Assembly: GCA_003024175.1 (NCBI GenBank)
Contig: MDYQ01000018.1
Span: 186,001 to 250,000, forward strand
Direction: 5' to 3'
DNA length: 64,000 nt
From: Planoprotostelium fungivorum
Taxonomy: Eukaryota; Evosea; Variosea; Cavosteliida; Cavosteliaceae
The notes under the pieces were generated by a model, which saw only the letters and a program-made list of their open reading frames with translations, had not been told where the DNA came from and made no database searches. This document shows, one piece after another, positions 1 through 12,573 of this stretch. Position 1 is the stretch's first letter, and each line of letters opens with the position of its first letter. Position numbers and translations under genes: made by a program.

Positions 1-1079
1 GACGATCAGTCAATTTCCCGCACTCGAGAGATTAGATTACATATCCATCCCCGCTTTCATCAGCTCCGAACGATTTCCCCAACCACCAAAGGTGAAGAAT
101 CGAACGCATCAGAAATCAGAGGAACTAAGACAGAACAGGATGAGAAGGGTGTATGCATGTACTACCCCCTCGACGCCGCATCACTCCTCGCTGTCGATGC
201 ACTGGACTTGAAGCCAAGTGAGAAGAAGGAGGAGATGAAGAGTGACAAGCTGCAGATCACAGCGTGCTGGACATCTGTGCGGCACCAGGAGGAAAGACTC
301 TGGCGATCATGCAGCACTTGACCTCAATGGGCTCCACCTTGACCTCCAACGAGATCGCGCCAGATCGCAAGAGGAGATTGAAGCAAGTGGTGTGGGATTA
401 CGTTCCAAAGGGCAAGGAGAGGGACAGAATCATCGTCACCAGCAGAGACGGAACACACTGGGAAGAAGAAGAGAGGTGTGAGATTCAGATCACTGTGTGA
501 CCATCATCCTCAGCACTCACCGATGAAGATACGACCGAGTTCTAGTGGATGCACCATGTTCATCAGAGAGACATCTGTTGAAAGACATGACAGAGTTTTT
601 GAAAGTGAGTCTGAGAATGGATGAGGGAGTGCTGAGTGATTGCAGTGGACACCAAAGAAGACGGGAAATGCATCGAAAGAGCAGCTGAAGATATTGAAAT
701 CGGCCATCATGGCCGTTCGTGTCAATGGATTGGTGGTCTACGGAACATGTTCCATCAGCACGAAAGAGAATGACGATGTGATCGAAAAGATATTGAAGAA
801 ATCAAAGATCAACATTGAGGTGAGATGAAGGATGATTTCACACTCCACATCTGAAGATTCGAAACCAAGAACCATTCTATCTATTTAGAGATATAGAACT
901 GAAGAGAGAAGGTGATGCGAAGAGAGTGGGCCATCGGAGAGAGAACGAAATACGGTTGGATTGTCCTCCCCGATGATGGACACGGTTGGGGACCCCTCTT
1001 CTTCACGATACTCAAGAGACTCCCCGACGATGACGATTCGAACAGCGAAGAGAGTCAGACGGAGAGCGATGAAGATTAA
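1..1079 (+). CDS. NSUN4/NSUN3-like RNA cytosine-5 methyltransferase (5' end outside window)
   Basis: This is the 3' part of an NSUN-family RNA m5C methyltransferase, which transfers methyl from SAM to cytosine in rRNA or tRNA. Visible in order: MYYPLDAASLLAVDAL near 155-205, the SAM-binding motif VLDICAAPGGKT near 263-298, YDRVLVDAPCSSERHLL near 530-585 (motif IV cysteine), and YGTCSIS near 738-758 (catalytic TC cysteine). The C-terminal WGPLFFTILKRL matches the end of NSUN4. The PCSSER/TCS wording fits the mitochondrial NSUN3/4 branch better than NSUN2 (inference). Introns are about 38-50 bases; the first visible one (about 214-251) must be removed to join KP to NHSVLDICAAPGG. The C-terminal tail is acidic (DDDDSNSEESQTESDED). 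The frame ends in TAA at 1077-1079. Confidence 0.88.
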
Positions 1080-1485
1080 AGAAGACGATTGATGAAAGAG
1101 ATAGTTTCATTAATGTGGTGTGAAACACATGTGTTCGCCCACGGCGGGTGCCCGAGTTTTCAGTCTGTAAGGGATGTCTACGTTATTTCATTCATCCGGC
1201 CGGTGAAGTCCGACTCAGGCAGGAACCAACGCGGCTTAACTCGGGAATGAAGACAATCCCGGATGTCAGTCTACAATGAAACATCATCTGTTTCTTCCGA
1301 ACGACAGGTGCGCCTCGAGAAGAGAGGACGGAAAACTGCAAACTGAACAGAGAAAGTTATCAAATCCACAACCTAATACATATCATCCACACATCTACCT
1401 TCTGACTCAACAAGAGGTGAGCATCACATATCACAGTCAATCGCTTTCAGTTAATGGGTGGTGAAACACCCGACGGTCGTGACAC
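1080..1485. other. intergenic spacer, no gene recognised
   Basis: About 400 bases between the methyltransferase stop and the PAQR start. A 62-codon open frame at 1276-1464 shows no recognisable domain. I see no tRNA-like B box or obvious repeat. It probably holds the 3' UTR of one gene and the promoter of the next. Confidence 0.5.
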
Positions 1486-2831
1486 ATGGATAAAAGTGCT
1501 GACAGAGATTCAGCATCAACAATGGACATGAGAATCTCGACCGAGCGGGAAGCATTCCCCGATGGTGTCGATCGATTGAGATTCCGAGTCAGCAGCACCA
1601 TCAATCACAAAGAAGCGTCAACGGCCTTGGCCAATTTCACATCCTCACTGGGATTGAGACAAGAAGAGGAGGAAGTCTGCAAGAAGGAGGAAGAAGACTT
1701 GATCATGCAGTACACCTTTCTATTAGACTACAAGGAAGTTCCCGGCTGGCTTCAATTCAACGAATTCATCCGTTCCGGCTATCGAAGGCCTGGTGAGTTC
1801 CATATCTCCCATTGAAAGCTCATCCGATCCAAAGGACTGAGGTACAGTGATATCTGTCGATCATTGTTCCAGATCCACAATGAGACGGGTAACTGCTGGA
1901 CCCATCTACTGGGCTTTCTCTTCTTCTTCCTCTGGGGCGGGAACGCCTTCGTCATTCAACTGTCCGGCGAGCACTTTGCCTGCCGATTCTTCTTTTTTAT
2001 TTATTGGGTCTCCCTTCAATGGTGCATGGCATCCAGTGCAGGTAAGCTTCCTTCCTCTTCCACCATCGATCGATCATCATACCGCCGATCTGCGATGTTG
2101 ACATTACCACCAGGATATCACTTGTTCTCTTGTCACAGCGAGGGAACGATGGTGTGTGTGGCTCGCCTCGATTACACCGGCATCTCCGGTTTGATTCTCG
2201 GAAGCGCTGCCCCCGCCATCTTCTACGCATTCTACTGCCACCCGTTCTGGCAGGTGAGCTCTCCTCTCCTCCCATTTGATTCACACAGATAGATCTTATA
2301 CCTCTCCTGCATGGCCATACTGGGCATCACCTCCATGGTCGGAAGTTTCTGCGAGTTCTTCCACGCGGATTCATTCAAGATGGTTCGAACGGGTCTCTTT
2401 GCATCCACTGCGGCTGTCGGTATCATTCCGGTCACACACTCGGTATTCATCAAGAGGCTGGAGGAATTCAAACAGATGGTGAGTCATCAGAGTGTCTCGT
2501 TTGACTCACATTGAATCAGCTGCTTGAGGACACGATGATCGAGCAGGAGGATATTTATTTTGGTATGTTGATGATGGGTGCCCTCTACACTCTGGGGTTC
2601 ATCATCTACGTCACCAAGTTTCCAGAGTGTGTCTTTCCTGGCAAGTTTGATCTGTGGTTCAACAGTCATCAGTTCTGGCACATCTTTGTCGTGAGTCACC
2701 ATCACGAACATCATCGATCTGATCGTGGACAGTTTGCGGCAGCTTTGGTGCATTCGTACACTTTATTGAATATTTATCATCGTTGGATGGCACTCGGCGG
2801 GACTTGTCCCATTTTGGATGAATTTCGATAA
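1486..2831 (+). CDS. PAQR family seven-TM protein (adiponectin/progestin receptor type)
   Basis: A hemolysin-III/PAQR-family integral membrane protein, probably seven TM helices with zinc-dependent ceramidase-like or lipid-sensing activity (family knowledge). The family signatures are clear: VPGWLQFNEFIRSGYR before TM1, FQIHNETGNCWTHLLGF at TM1, FSCHSEG and RLDYTGI (conserved Ser/His/Asp region), and HQFWHIFV followed after an intron by FAAALVH near the end (the paired His of the metal site). At least six exons: the first intron is about 1793-1834; the last (about 2694-2735) is 42 bases and in frame, so read-through would insert a His-rich stretch. The N-terminal ~80 residues are hydrophilic with a Glu-rich run. 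ATG at 1486 is the first in-frame start. Confidence 0.9.
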
Positions 2832-3523
2832 CTGAATGATGTTATTGAATGTATAAATTCCTCTTTGTACTGTGTCGAGTGTTGTCATTGTGAAATGGTT
2901 GATAAAATAAAATAAATGAGTGTATTGCATCCACCACGCAGATCTGAGCCAACAGACATCATCAATCAGATCCACCACTGCATTGATATGGAGAAGCCGC
3001 CTCTCTTAAAGCTACTTCAAGACTTCTCGTCTTCAATCGTGATTTGCGACAATGGTTAGGTGAGCGATTGTTTCAATCATTTGGATCTGGGCGGTGACCT
3101 CTCTAGGACTAAATGGACTTATATTCTCGTAGGGATTCAACTCCTAAGCTCACTTTTGAATGGTGCTGTGATGAGATCATATCGCCAACAGAAACCTGTC
3201 CACTGTGGGTGATCATCACCTTGTATTCGACACCAAGGGTCACCTGTGGAATGATTGTACAAATATGGTCTGAGGGTGTAGGGATAGCCATAGGAAATGA
3301 TCTACCTTGAGGGCATCCTTACCGACCCGCTGCCAACGACAAACAAGGCAGCAATCTATTTTGGAAAGTAAAGTACCATAGAAACGGACCATGAGGTGCC
3401 AAACAGCAGCGAGAGAATGAAGGAAATCTTGAGTGTCGGCAATCCTTTTGCGCTGCCAGGCCTACCTTAGACGATTTTCATCTCTCTTTTGAATCACTGC
3501 CTTCCACCAAAAAATCTGTTAGA
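2832..3523. other. intergenic spacer, no gene recognised
   Basis: About 690 bases. AATAAA-like words near 2908-2915 could serve as the PAQR polyadenylation signal. Overlapping 60-65 codon frames on both strands near 3110-3310 have no recognisable motif. The rest probably holds the promoter of the giant lectin gene. Confidence 0.45.
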
Positions 3524-6500
3524 ATGACCACAATGATACGGTGGGCGATGAACTGTGTGCTTGTAGCTCATGCTATTGCAGGTTCATCCTCTTCTTTCTG
3601 GGTCTCTCATGTGCCAGCGCTCTCTTCAGCGGAGTACCCGCTCTCTATAGTTACCAGGCACCATACAACATAACGCAATATAGTCAACCTCTCGTGTCCT
3701 CCGATGGTCAATTTGCTCTCAAGTTGTCCAGCACCGGCAACTTTCAGCTCGTGTCTTCCACAGATCCTAACTTTTCGTTATGGACCCCCGACACGAATCC
3801 TTACCCTCCAAAGACGAACGCCGCCGTACTATTGAGGAACGGTGAGCACATGTCCAACTCCATCTCATCCATCCATCCATCGACAGACCAACCGACATGC
3901 AACCGTCTCATCTCCTACAGATTGTAGATTTTATCTTTATGTGCCCGTAACCTGGTGGCTCTCTTCATCCAACACCGTCGGAGCTTCATGCAATGCGACA
4001 GTCACGACATCGGGACAGATCATCATCGGCGGAAACACTTCTACTTGGTCCAGTCCAGTCATCACGGCAGTAAGTTACCCCTGGACCCAGAATTCTCTTT
4101 GAAAATATCTAGGTATCCCTGGGCCCTCGATCCACATCAGGAGGGAACCTGAATATCACCGGAGTTTTCGCTTCCACATGTTCTTACTACTGGAGTTCAG
4201 CCCCATTGAACGTCACGCGCGGCATCAACTGCCTAAGCGGTCAGTTCAATGTCATCTTCCCACCTGGCGCTGGAGACATCAGCTTGACAGTTACCACGAC
4301 AACCCCGGGGTCCGGCGTATTGAGCTACCATCTCTTCTACGATCCTCCCACGGTGGTCGCCAATCAGCAGCTGTACACCATCCTCTTATCCGGTACAAAT
4401 GCGGGGCCGAATCTACAGATCACCATCGTGCAGAACACAACGGTAGTCTACCAGTACAATATCACCGGACAGATCAACGCATGGAGCAGTAACATACAAT
4501 TACCCACGAACATCACGTCCGGTCCCATGAATATCACCGTTCTGGCATACTACCAGCAGACTACGATTACCCTTAACTACCAGCAACCTCTATCGGGTCC
4601 AGTCACTCTCACCAACGCAGTGAGTGCGGCTCTGATTCAAGGTCTCCTGCCCCTCGTCTCATCCAGCGGTAACTTCTACCTCACTTTCACACCTAATGGA
4701 CAATTGCGTCTGTTCTCTCCAAGGGATCCGTTCAATGACGTGTGGAGACCTGACCTCACCACTCCTTACAATTCTACAACGAGCACCTTCTCGGTACTGA
4801 GCGGTGAGGAAGTGTGATGACGTCATGGTGACAAGTTGTAGATGGAAGTCTGGCGCTCTATTCTGCCGCGAACGTCCTCGCTTGGAATTCTTCGGCACCG
4901 ACGGGAACACCTTCTTCTTATTCTCTCTCTATCACGAATCAAGGACAATTGCAAGTTAGTAACGGAAGGGGATGGAATAGCAGTGTCATCAGTTCGGTGA
5001 GTTCACCACCGTGCTCATCATCATCTCATCATGCATCATCTTCTGATCGTGTCGGCATGATCAGCGTCGCGATCGTTCTTTTTCTCACTCTGAATAGGCC
5101 ATCGGAAGTAAACCCACCAGCGGCTCCACCGTCACGATCTCTGGCGCTTTTCCCGGTCAGACCAACTGCCGCGTCGACTACAACTTTGTCTTCAACACCA
5201 CTGTCGCCTGCTCCTCCGGTTCTTTCAGCCTCAATATCGCACCAGGTGGTGGTGATTTCCTCATCTCTGTCTATGCCGCCAGAGGCATATCCACATACCA
5301 CTATTTCTACGATCCACCCACCGTCACTTCTGTCTCTCAAAACTACTACACTCTCTCCATGGCGGGAAACAACGCTGGGCTCATTCTGAACATCAAGATT
5401 ACCCAGAACGGAAATACGATCCTCAGCTACAATGTGACCGGGTTCACGAGCGCGTGGAGCAGCAACATTCAGATTCCCAGTGTGGTCAGCTCAGGAGCTC
5501 TCGTCATCGTGGCCACTTCTTTCAACAACGTGGGGAATTCGACGACCTTCCTCTACAACCAGCCATATTTCACTGGAGCCTCATCTCTTCTATCCGTCAG
5601 CCCGGGGCCAGGATCGGTCTATTACGGCTTCAGTTTGGTTAGCACAGACGGACAGTACTCCCTCAATGTGACCAGCAGTGGTTTAGTGCGGGAGTACAGG
5701 GGTAGCGATCCCACCTTCCCCATCTGGAAGCCCAACACACCCGATTGGCCATACACTCCCAACGCTTATCTACAGATCCAATCCGATGGAAATCTGGTGG
5801 CCTACAAGCCCAGTCCACCCTCCGCAGTTGGCCTCTGGGCCACTGGAAACAACAATCTCCTCGGATACGGTTCCGTCTCACTGTACATGCTCTCCAACGG
5901 TGTCATCTCGCAGAGCGTAGGAAATGCCGCATGGAACACCTGCACCATCTTATCGGTCTGTACCCCTCAATCGTTTCTCGCCTGACATCCTGACAGGTAT
6001 CATCTCCTCGTCCCACCGTGGGGGGTAGTGTCTCCATCTCGGTTATTCCCAGTGTCTACCAGACCGGCTCTTGCTCGTGGTCTTTCGGCAACGCTTCAGC
6101 CACTTCCATCAGCTGTTCAATGACTCTGTTCAATGTTACCTACCCTGCTGGTTCCATTGGAACTGTATTCAATTACTTCTCTGGAGGTGGTATCTGCATG
6201 TACCGATTCAACTACGACCCTCCAACCATCACAACCCTCTCCGTGGTAGTGGGAGCAGTTTCCATGACGGGAAACAATGCTGGAGGGTGGTTGAGCGTGG
6301 CGGTGAATCAATACACCTTCCAGTTCCCCAACCTCCAGGAGCCTTGGAGCTTATCTTTCAATCTTCCCGCCAATCTGGTCGGCACGGTCACCATCAACGC
6401 TACGACATTGGGAGGGCAGTCTTGTCTCGTTTACATCAATAACTACACGGCACCCGTCTACAGCATCACCAACACCAGCTCCATTGCCGTGGTCAACAGT

Positions 6501-9500
6501 GGTATCATCTTCAATCAGTCTCGTCCTCTCATCTCCATCGACGGTCTCAACTCGTTGACCGTCTCTCCTCCTTCAGGCTTCTCTATCAACTGTTCTTCCA
6601 ACAGTCAATTGTGGACTCCAGACATATCTCCCCTGAGTCTCTCCTCTCAGCCCAATCTGTTCGTCCAAGGAGGTGATCTTTCTCGCATTCTTCATCGATT
6701 CACCCCTTCCAGATGGAAATCTGGTCTTGTACAGCGATTCCACTCTCACTACATCCCTCTGGTCTACCCGCACCAACACTGGTCTCACAAACCTGAACGT
6801 CACGTTCGTCTTGGACACACAGTGCCGTCTCATCTTATCGGGTCCCAACGTCTCGTGGAGCAGTGGCTCCATCTCCAGTGTGAGACTCAATTCTCCATCT
6901 ACATTCCTTCCTGATCCCGGTTAGGTTGTGGGTCCTAGGAATCTATTTGGCGGTCCCCTGACCGTCAACGCAAATTTCAGCTTGAACGGTAACAACTGCT
7001 CTTGGTCTTTTGGTTCTCAACGAAAATCCATTCCCTGCAGCACGACATCGTTCAACGTCACTCTTCCCCCTGCTATCCTGGGCAACCAATATCCCTACCA
7101 GACTCTCTATCTCTTCTCTGGCTATGGAGTACTCTCCCTCAACCTCACCTACGATCCTCCCGTCATCACTTCCACATCCATCTCCCTCAACTACCTCCTC
7201 CTCACAGGAATCAACGCCTACGGAGCATCTTTCATCCAAGTGGACACCCTCTTGACTCCCAGCCCCACCGACCCACTCGCCAGACCCATCCCTATGACCA
7301 TATCGCTCTTCAGGTCCAGCTTCAATGGAACGTGGAGCGCCGTGGTACCTCTAGCATCCATTCCTGCATCCAATCTGGTCGTTCGGGTGAACGCGAGCAA
7401 CGGCAGGGCACAGAACGCTTACATCAGTTACGTGCCTGCAGTCTACATCGGTCCGGTCAGTTTCACAAGCCCGTACGTATTTAATGCACTGAGCTCACCC
7501 CTCGTATCCACCGATGGTCAGTACATCCTCACCTTCAACGTGGGATACTCCATGGTCATCTACCGAGCCAACGAACCCAACTTCTCCATCTGGACGTCAT
7601 CCAACAGCAGCGCGATCAATCCCAAAAATTATCTCAGCTTACAGACGGGTGATGAATGAACGAGAGGTGAAGGATTGACGCGTTGTAGATGGCAATATGG
7701 TTCTATCGAACAGTGGATTGGGGATGTATTGGTCGACGAACACTACGACCTGTTACACCAACATCAGCATGTCTCTCTCTTTGAGCCAAGTGGGTCAATT
7801 GATACTGAATGGTCCCGGATACAACTGGACCAGCTCCATCATCACCACGGTAACGTTTCATTCGATAAAATTCTCTGATACACAACAGGTCATGGGGCTC
7901 CGCTCTACATCTGGCGGCAGCGTACTAGTCTCGGGTTATTTCGGAAATTTTGCCTCATGCTCCTACTCGTTCGGAAATTCCACTCCATCCACTTTCCCCT
8001 GCAACCTGGGAACATTCCCAGCAACTTTCCCACCGGGTAACACTGACACCGTACTGTACGTATACACGGGCGGAGCTTTCGAATCGGGTGGCGGTACGGC
8101 CACTTATCACTTCTACTACGACGCTCCCACCATCACATCCGCTTCTATCACAGGATTCAGCCTGTCTCTCTCCGGAAGGAATGCTGGAGGGAATCTTCAG
8201 ATCCTCGTACAGATGGCAGGATCTGTCATCTTATCCACAAACCTGACAGGCCAGATGGATTCATGGAGCACCATCTTGACTGTACCAAACACCCCACCCC
8301 TCTCCAACCTGACCATCGTGGCCGTCTGCATGAATCAGAAGACATCTACAACGGTCCTGTGGGGTCCACCGCTATCGGGTTACACATCATTATCCACCAA
8401 CACATCCACAACAACGTCCACACTCGGCACCACGAATAGTCTTGTCTCTTCTGATGGTCAATACGCCCTCTCTTGGTACCAATCGACTCAACTTCAGATG
8501 GTCAGAGCCAGCGATCCTTCTTTCCCCGTGTGGAATACGGGGAATTGGTACACCCCCCAATACAATCCATCCGTATATCTGGGCCTGTCCCTCAACGGAA
8601 GTATTTACATCTACGACAATACAAGTACCACACCCCTGTCCTGGACGAATGGATACGGGGCAGCCAACATGAACTCCACCTCTCTGTTCCTTCTTCCCAA
8701 CGGACAACTTAACGAGTCGTGGTCGGGTATTCCTTGGTTCACGGCCAGCATCATTTCTGTGAGATCGCTTTCAACCACTGTTCAAATTTCTTCCTCAACA
8801 TATACTGACTTGTCTATAGATTGTAGGAGCTCGTCCCACGTCAGGAAGTGTCGTGACAGTGAATCTCCTCCCTTCTTACGTCAACTCTTCTTGCTCCTGG
8901 TACTGGGCCTCCACTCCTTCTCCAATCACTGTCAGCTGCCTCACCACTCAACTCTCAGTGACTGTACCTGCGGGTACTGGAGATGACATTTTTGTCTATC
9001 AATCTGGAGACGGATCAATGGCTTATCACCACTACATCTACGACCTACCCTCAATCTCTGCGTCAATCTTTGATGTTCCTGGCACAGGCAATGGTATCAC
9101 ATCCTTATGTCAACTCTACCTCAACCTGGGTAATGTGGGCAATGGTCAGCTGCTGGTGGCTGCCTTTGGTCAGGACGGACGGCCCATCATCAACCAGATT
9201 GTCACGGGCATCACTTCGTCGGTCTACAGCCTGAATGCAACGTTATCTTCCACCATACCCTATGGTAACATCACCATCACAGTCAACCTTGTCTCCACCA
9301 ACTCATTCACTGGCCGCACAATCAACGCCACTTCCATGGCAATCATTCCTTATACCCAGTTCCCATTCTACAACGCTCTATCTAATCTCTACACTGCTCT
9401 CGGAGGTAAGGAGTGTGATGATGACAAATGATGACACCATTACAGTCCCACCTGGGAACACAAGCTATTGTACCACTTTCAGTGGTATCACCTGTGATGG

Positions 9501-11994
9501 TTACGGGCGTGTGACTGCCATTGACTTGTCAAATCGAAGTCTGACAGGATCTATTCCCACCTCTATTACAAGCCTGACGAGCCTACAATCTATCAATCTC
9601 AGGTGAGGAGAATGGAGTGATAAATATGACTGACAGCAACAGAAATAACAATCTCACTGGATACATCCCCCCTTTGAACGCCTTGAATCAACTGGTTTAC
9701 CTGTACCTTGACAACAACCAGCTGAACGTCAAATCTTGGAACATTTTCCCATCCAGCTTGCTCACTCTCACCCTCTCACAGAATTCTATCACTGGTAGTC
9801 CTTTCAGGTGATTCTCAATTGATCCATCTTGTTGACTCCATGGAACAGTGATCTGAACTGTTACCTGGCCTTACAGACCATTGATCTGTCTTACAATCTG
9901 ATGGATGGGAATATACCTGATCTCTTCAACTACGTAAGTGCATCATCCATGTATTCTCTCACAGTAGACAGTTGATCAATGTCATATCACTCAATGTAGG
10001 TTACAATTATGCCATCACATCCAATATTCCTCCCTCATTGACTTCTTGCTATGCCTTGAAATCTCTCAGCCTCAACAACATGAACCTCTTTGGTCCCATC
10101 ATTGATCTATCCTCCACCCTGTAAGATTTCTGTACAGCATATCATCTGATGGTATCAGAATCTCTTCCATGAATTTTGCCTTCACCAATATCAACGCCAC
10201 AATTCCCTCATGGATGAGTGGAAGATCTTTTGATGTCATCAATCTTTCCATGATCCCTGGTTCTTACTGTGAGTGAAGTCCAGCGTCTTCTCACAGACTG
10301 ATGATGTAAACAGTCATTCTGGCCAACAATATTTCTGTTGGGAATTGTTCACTGGTCAATACTGCTTATCTCAACACACCTGACTGGACAAATTCATGCT
10401 TGACCAACTTCACTATTTATCCGTCCAGCAATGCATCAAAAGTCTTTTCTGATGCTGCCACCTTCTCAAACAACATCACTCTCTACATTTCTGGACAGTT
10501 CAATCAATTGGGTCTGAACTATAGTGGTTATGGTAATACCATGAATTTGGTCAGCACCTCATCTTCTTTGAGTGGAAGTATCACCATCCAATTATCCAAT
10601 TTGGCTTCATTTTCAGTGAGATTTCATCTAGGTTTGAAAGTCTAAATGGATGTACAGATGAATGGAATGATATTCAATAATGTCACTAGTTATACATCAA
10701 TGGTGTACATAGACAACATACAATCTCTCTCAATATCTTCTTCTACCTTTTTGAACATCAGTGCACTTGGTGAGTTGTGTTTGTGGTGAGTTTAAAGACT
10801 GACAGTCTGCCAGCAATCATCAATGTTTCCAATGGACTGACAAAAATGTTTGTGAATAACACACAATTCTCCCACAACATAGCAACACTAGGAGCAGGTG
10901 TGTGGACAATTTATGACCTTTCTTATTTCCTTAGGAGCTATCAACATCAACAGTGCAACTACCTACATTTTCACCCTGAATGGCAACACATTTGACACTA
11001 ACTTGGGTACTGCAGGGGCAATTCAATTACAAGGAGGCCACCCAAGCCTTTTCAGCACAAAGAACATTTATCTCAACAATTATGCTTCAAACCAAGGAGG
11101 TGCTGTGGCTGTTGATGGGGGAATCCTGTCTTTCAATTCAGACACTCTCACTGGCAACACTGCTGCAAATCATGGAGGTGATACCAAATGACATTCCATT
11201 ATTGATAAACAAAGGTTCAATCTATGGCAATGCCAGCAGTGTTGTGAGCATCAATCAGTCTGTTCTATCCAGAGGGGCAAGTTCTCAGGGAGGATGTATC
11301 TACACATCAGGAGTGCTTTCAGTGGCACATAGCAATATTTCCTTCTGCTCTTCCAGTGGAGATGGAGGTTCTATATGGAGTGGGGGAACATCACATATCA
11401 TAGGGTGCAACTTTGCCCACAATGCTGCTGCTGGGAGGGGAGGGATGATCTATACAAAAGGTGTAATTTCAACAGAATTAATCCTGATCATGAATAGGTA
11501 TGATGCAGCTGAATGCAGCAGTAGTCAGAAATAATACAGCAAATAGTGGGGGTGCTATCTACATAAGCAATGGATGTAGTATCATCTCTTCTTCCACTTT
11601 TGTGAGAGATCTTTTGGATATCAAGAGCTGACTGGTGCAGTCAAACAATAGTGCATTGACACAAGGTGGAACTATCTTTAACTCAGGATCTCTATCCATG
11701 TTTGATTCTCAATTCAATTCAATGGACAGCAGTATTCTGTTCTCTTCTGGCAGCCTTGTGCAATCAGAAAATAGTTACTATCTGTCAAGCCAAGGAACAA
11801 TTGAGCAAGTGAGCGGGGCAGCCATTATCTTCAACGAGAGATATGCCCAGAGTTCCAACAAACCAGTGGTGCGGGTGACACAAGGAGGAGCAATTGTGAG
11901 GAACAGTGCCTTTACAACAAGTAATCAAACCATTATCTCAGCAGAGGGTGCAAGTTCCATCATCACATCAAATCTGACCACGTCTTTGCTCTAA
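3524..11994 (+). CDS. giant secreted protein: signal peptide, six bulb-lectin/Ig-like repeats, LRRs, Pmp-like beta-helix
   Basis: MTTMIR joins after a 41-base intron (3541-3581) to FILFFLGLSCASALFS, a good signal peptide. Six repeats about 950 bp apart follow, each opening with a bulb-type lectin strand such as PLVSSDGQFALKL (about 3690), LVSTDGQYSLNV (5640), PLVSTDGQYILTF (7500) or LVSSDGQYALSW (8440), then a Cys-containing beta-sandwich and a YDPPT...GTNAG IPT/TIG-like strand. After the intron at about 9406-9445 an LRR N-cap (CTTFSGITCDGYGRVTAIDLS) and plant-type LRRs (SLTGSIP, NNLTGYIP) begin. From about 10400 the chain becomes a beta-helix with FxxN and GGA-type words (NQGGAVAVDGG, NSGGAIYISNG). 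N-glycosylation sequons are very dense. No TM helix or GPI-like tail precedes the stop at 11992-11994, so it is either secreted or has lost its end. Function is presumably adhesion or recognition (inference). Confidence 0.72.
3680..9400 (+). repeat. six tandem B-lectin + Ig-like coding repeats
   Basis: Within the giant gene the same module recurs six times with period about 950 bp. Each has a lectin strand (L[VI]S[ST]DGQ-like; diverged in copies 2 and 4), a DPxFxxW turn such as DPNFSLW, DPTFPIW or DPSFPVW, an intron after LLRNG/VLSG-like residues, and a YDPP strand. The copies differ clearly in sequence, so the array is old rather than a recent amplification. Confidence 0.75.
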
Positions 11995-12029
11995 ATTTGC
12001 AAATAAAGATTATGCAACAAGTTGAAAAA

Positions 12030-12309
12030 GGGTGGTGGCTAAGAGGCAGGATTTATACGCAACATTGGGCTAAATTGCAGAGCTATATTGCAGAGCAATA
12101 TCGTTGCACCAAATTGCCTTCTAACCATTCTACTTGAGGCATAATCCGTTATCCGTTGTAATTTGAATCCGGTCTGGGACTGTAGATAAAATGTATTTGG
12201 AGAATGTGTGTATTCCATATCATCTGTGCCATCTTCAACATGGACATTGTAGGGGGGTGGTGGCTAAGAGGCAGGGTTTATACGCAACATTCAGCTAAAT
12301 TGCAGTGCT
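12030..12309 (+). repeat. pair of ~55-bp direct repeats around a unique spacer
   Basis: The block beginning GGTGGTGGCTAAGAGGCAGG occurs at about 12030-12084 and again at about 12254-12309, nearly identical through TTTATACGCAACATT...GCTAAATTGCAG. It lies directly after the stop of the giant gene. It could be two ends or two copies of a short mobile element, or a local duplication; no coding capacity is visible. Confidence 0.7.
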
Positions 12310-12573
12310 AAATTGCATTGTACTTAAAAACTTTTATTATACATCAATTGATGCAAATGGACAGTCGGTGGTTGTGTTGATGGTGCAGAGCTGTCCAGAT
12401 GGTGGTGCTGTTGGCTACGCAATTTCACTCAAAACTTCTGCAATATTGCTGTTATTTGTAGCAATTTAGCGGGACATTTGTATTCAGCATATTTCACCTG
12501 ATTGACCTGATCGTCTAGCTGGGCAGGGAGTACTCACTCTCATCACACTGGCCACTAGAATATCTTCTAACGT

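Noticed and set aside
242-500. Two overlapping plus frames at the methyltransferase motif I region
   Set aside because: Only the frame carrying VLDICAAPGGKT fits the family; the other is its shadow.
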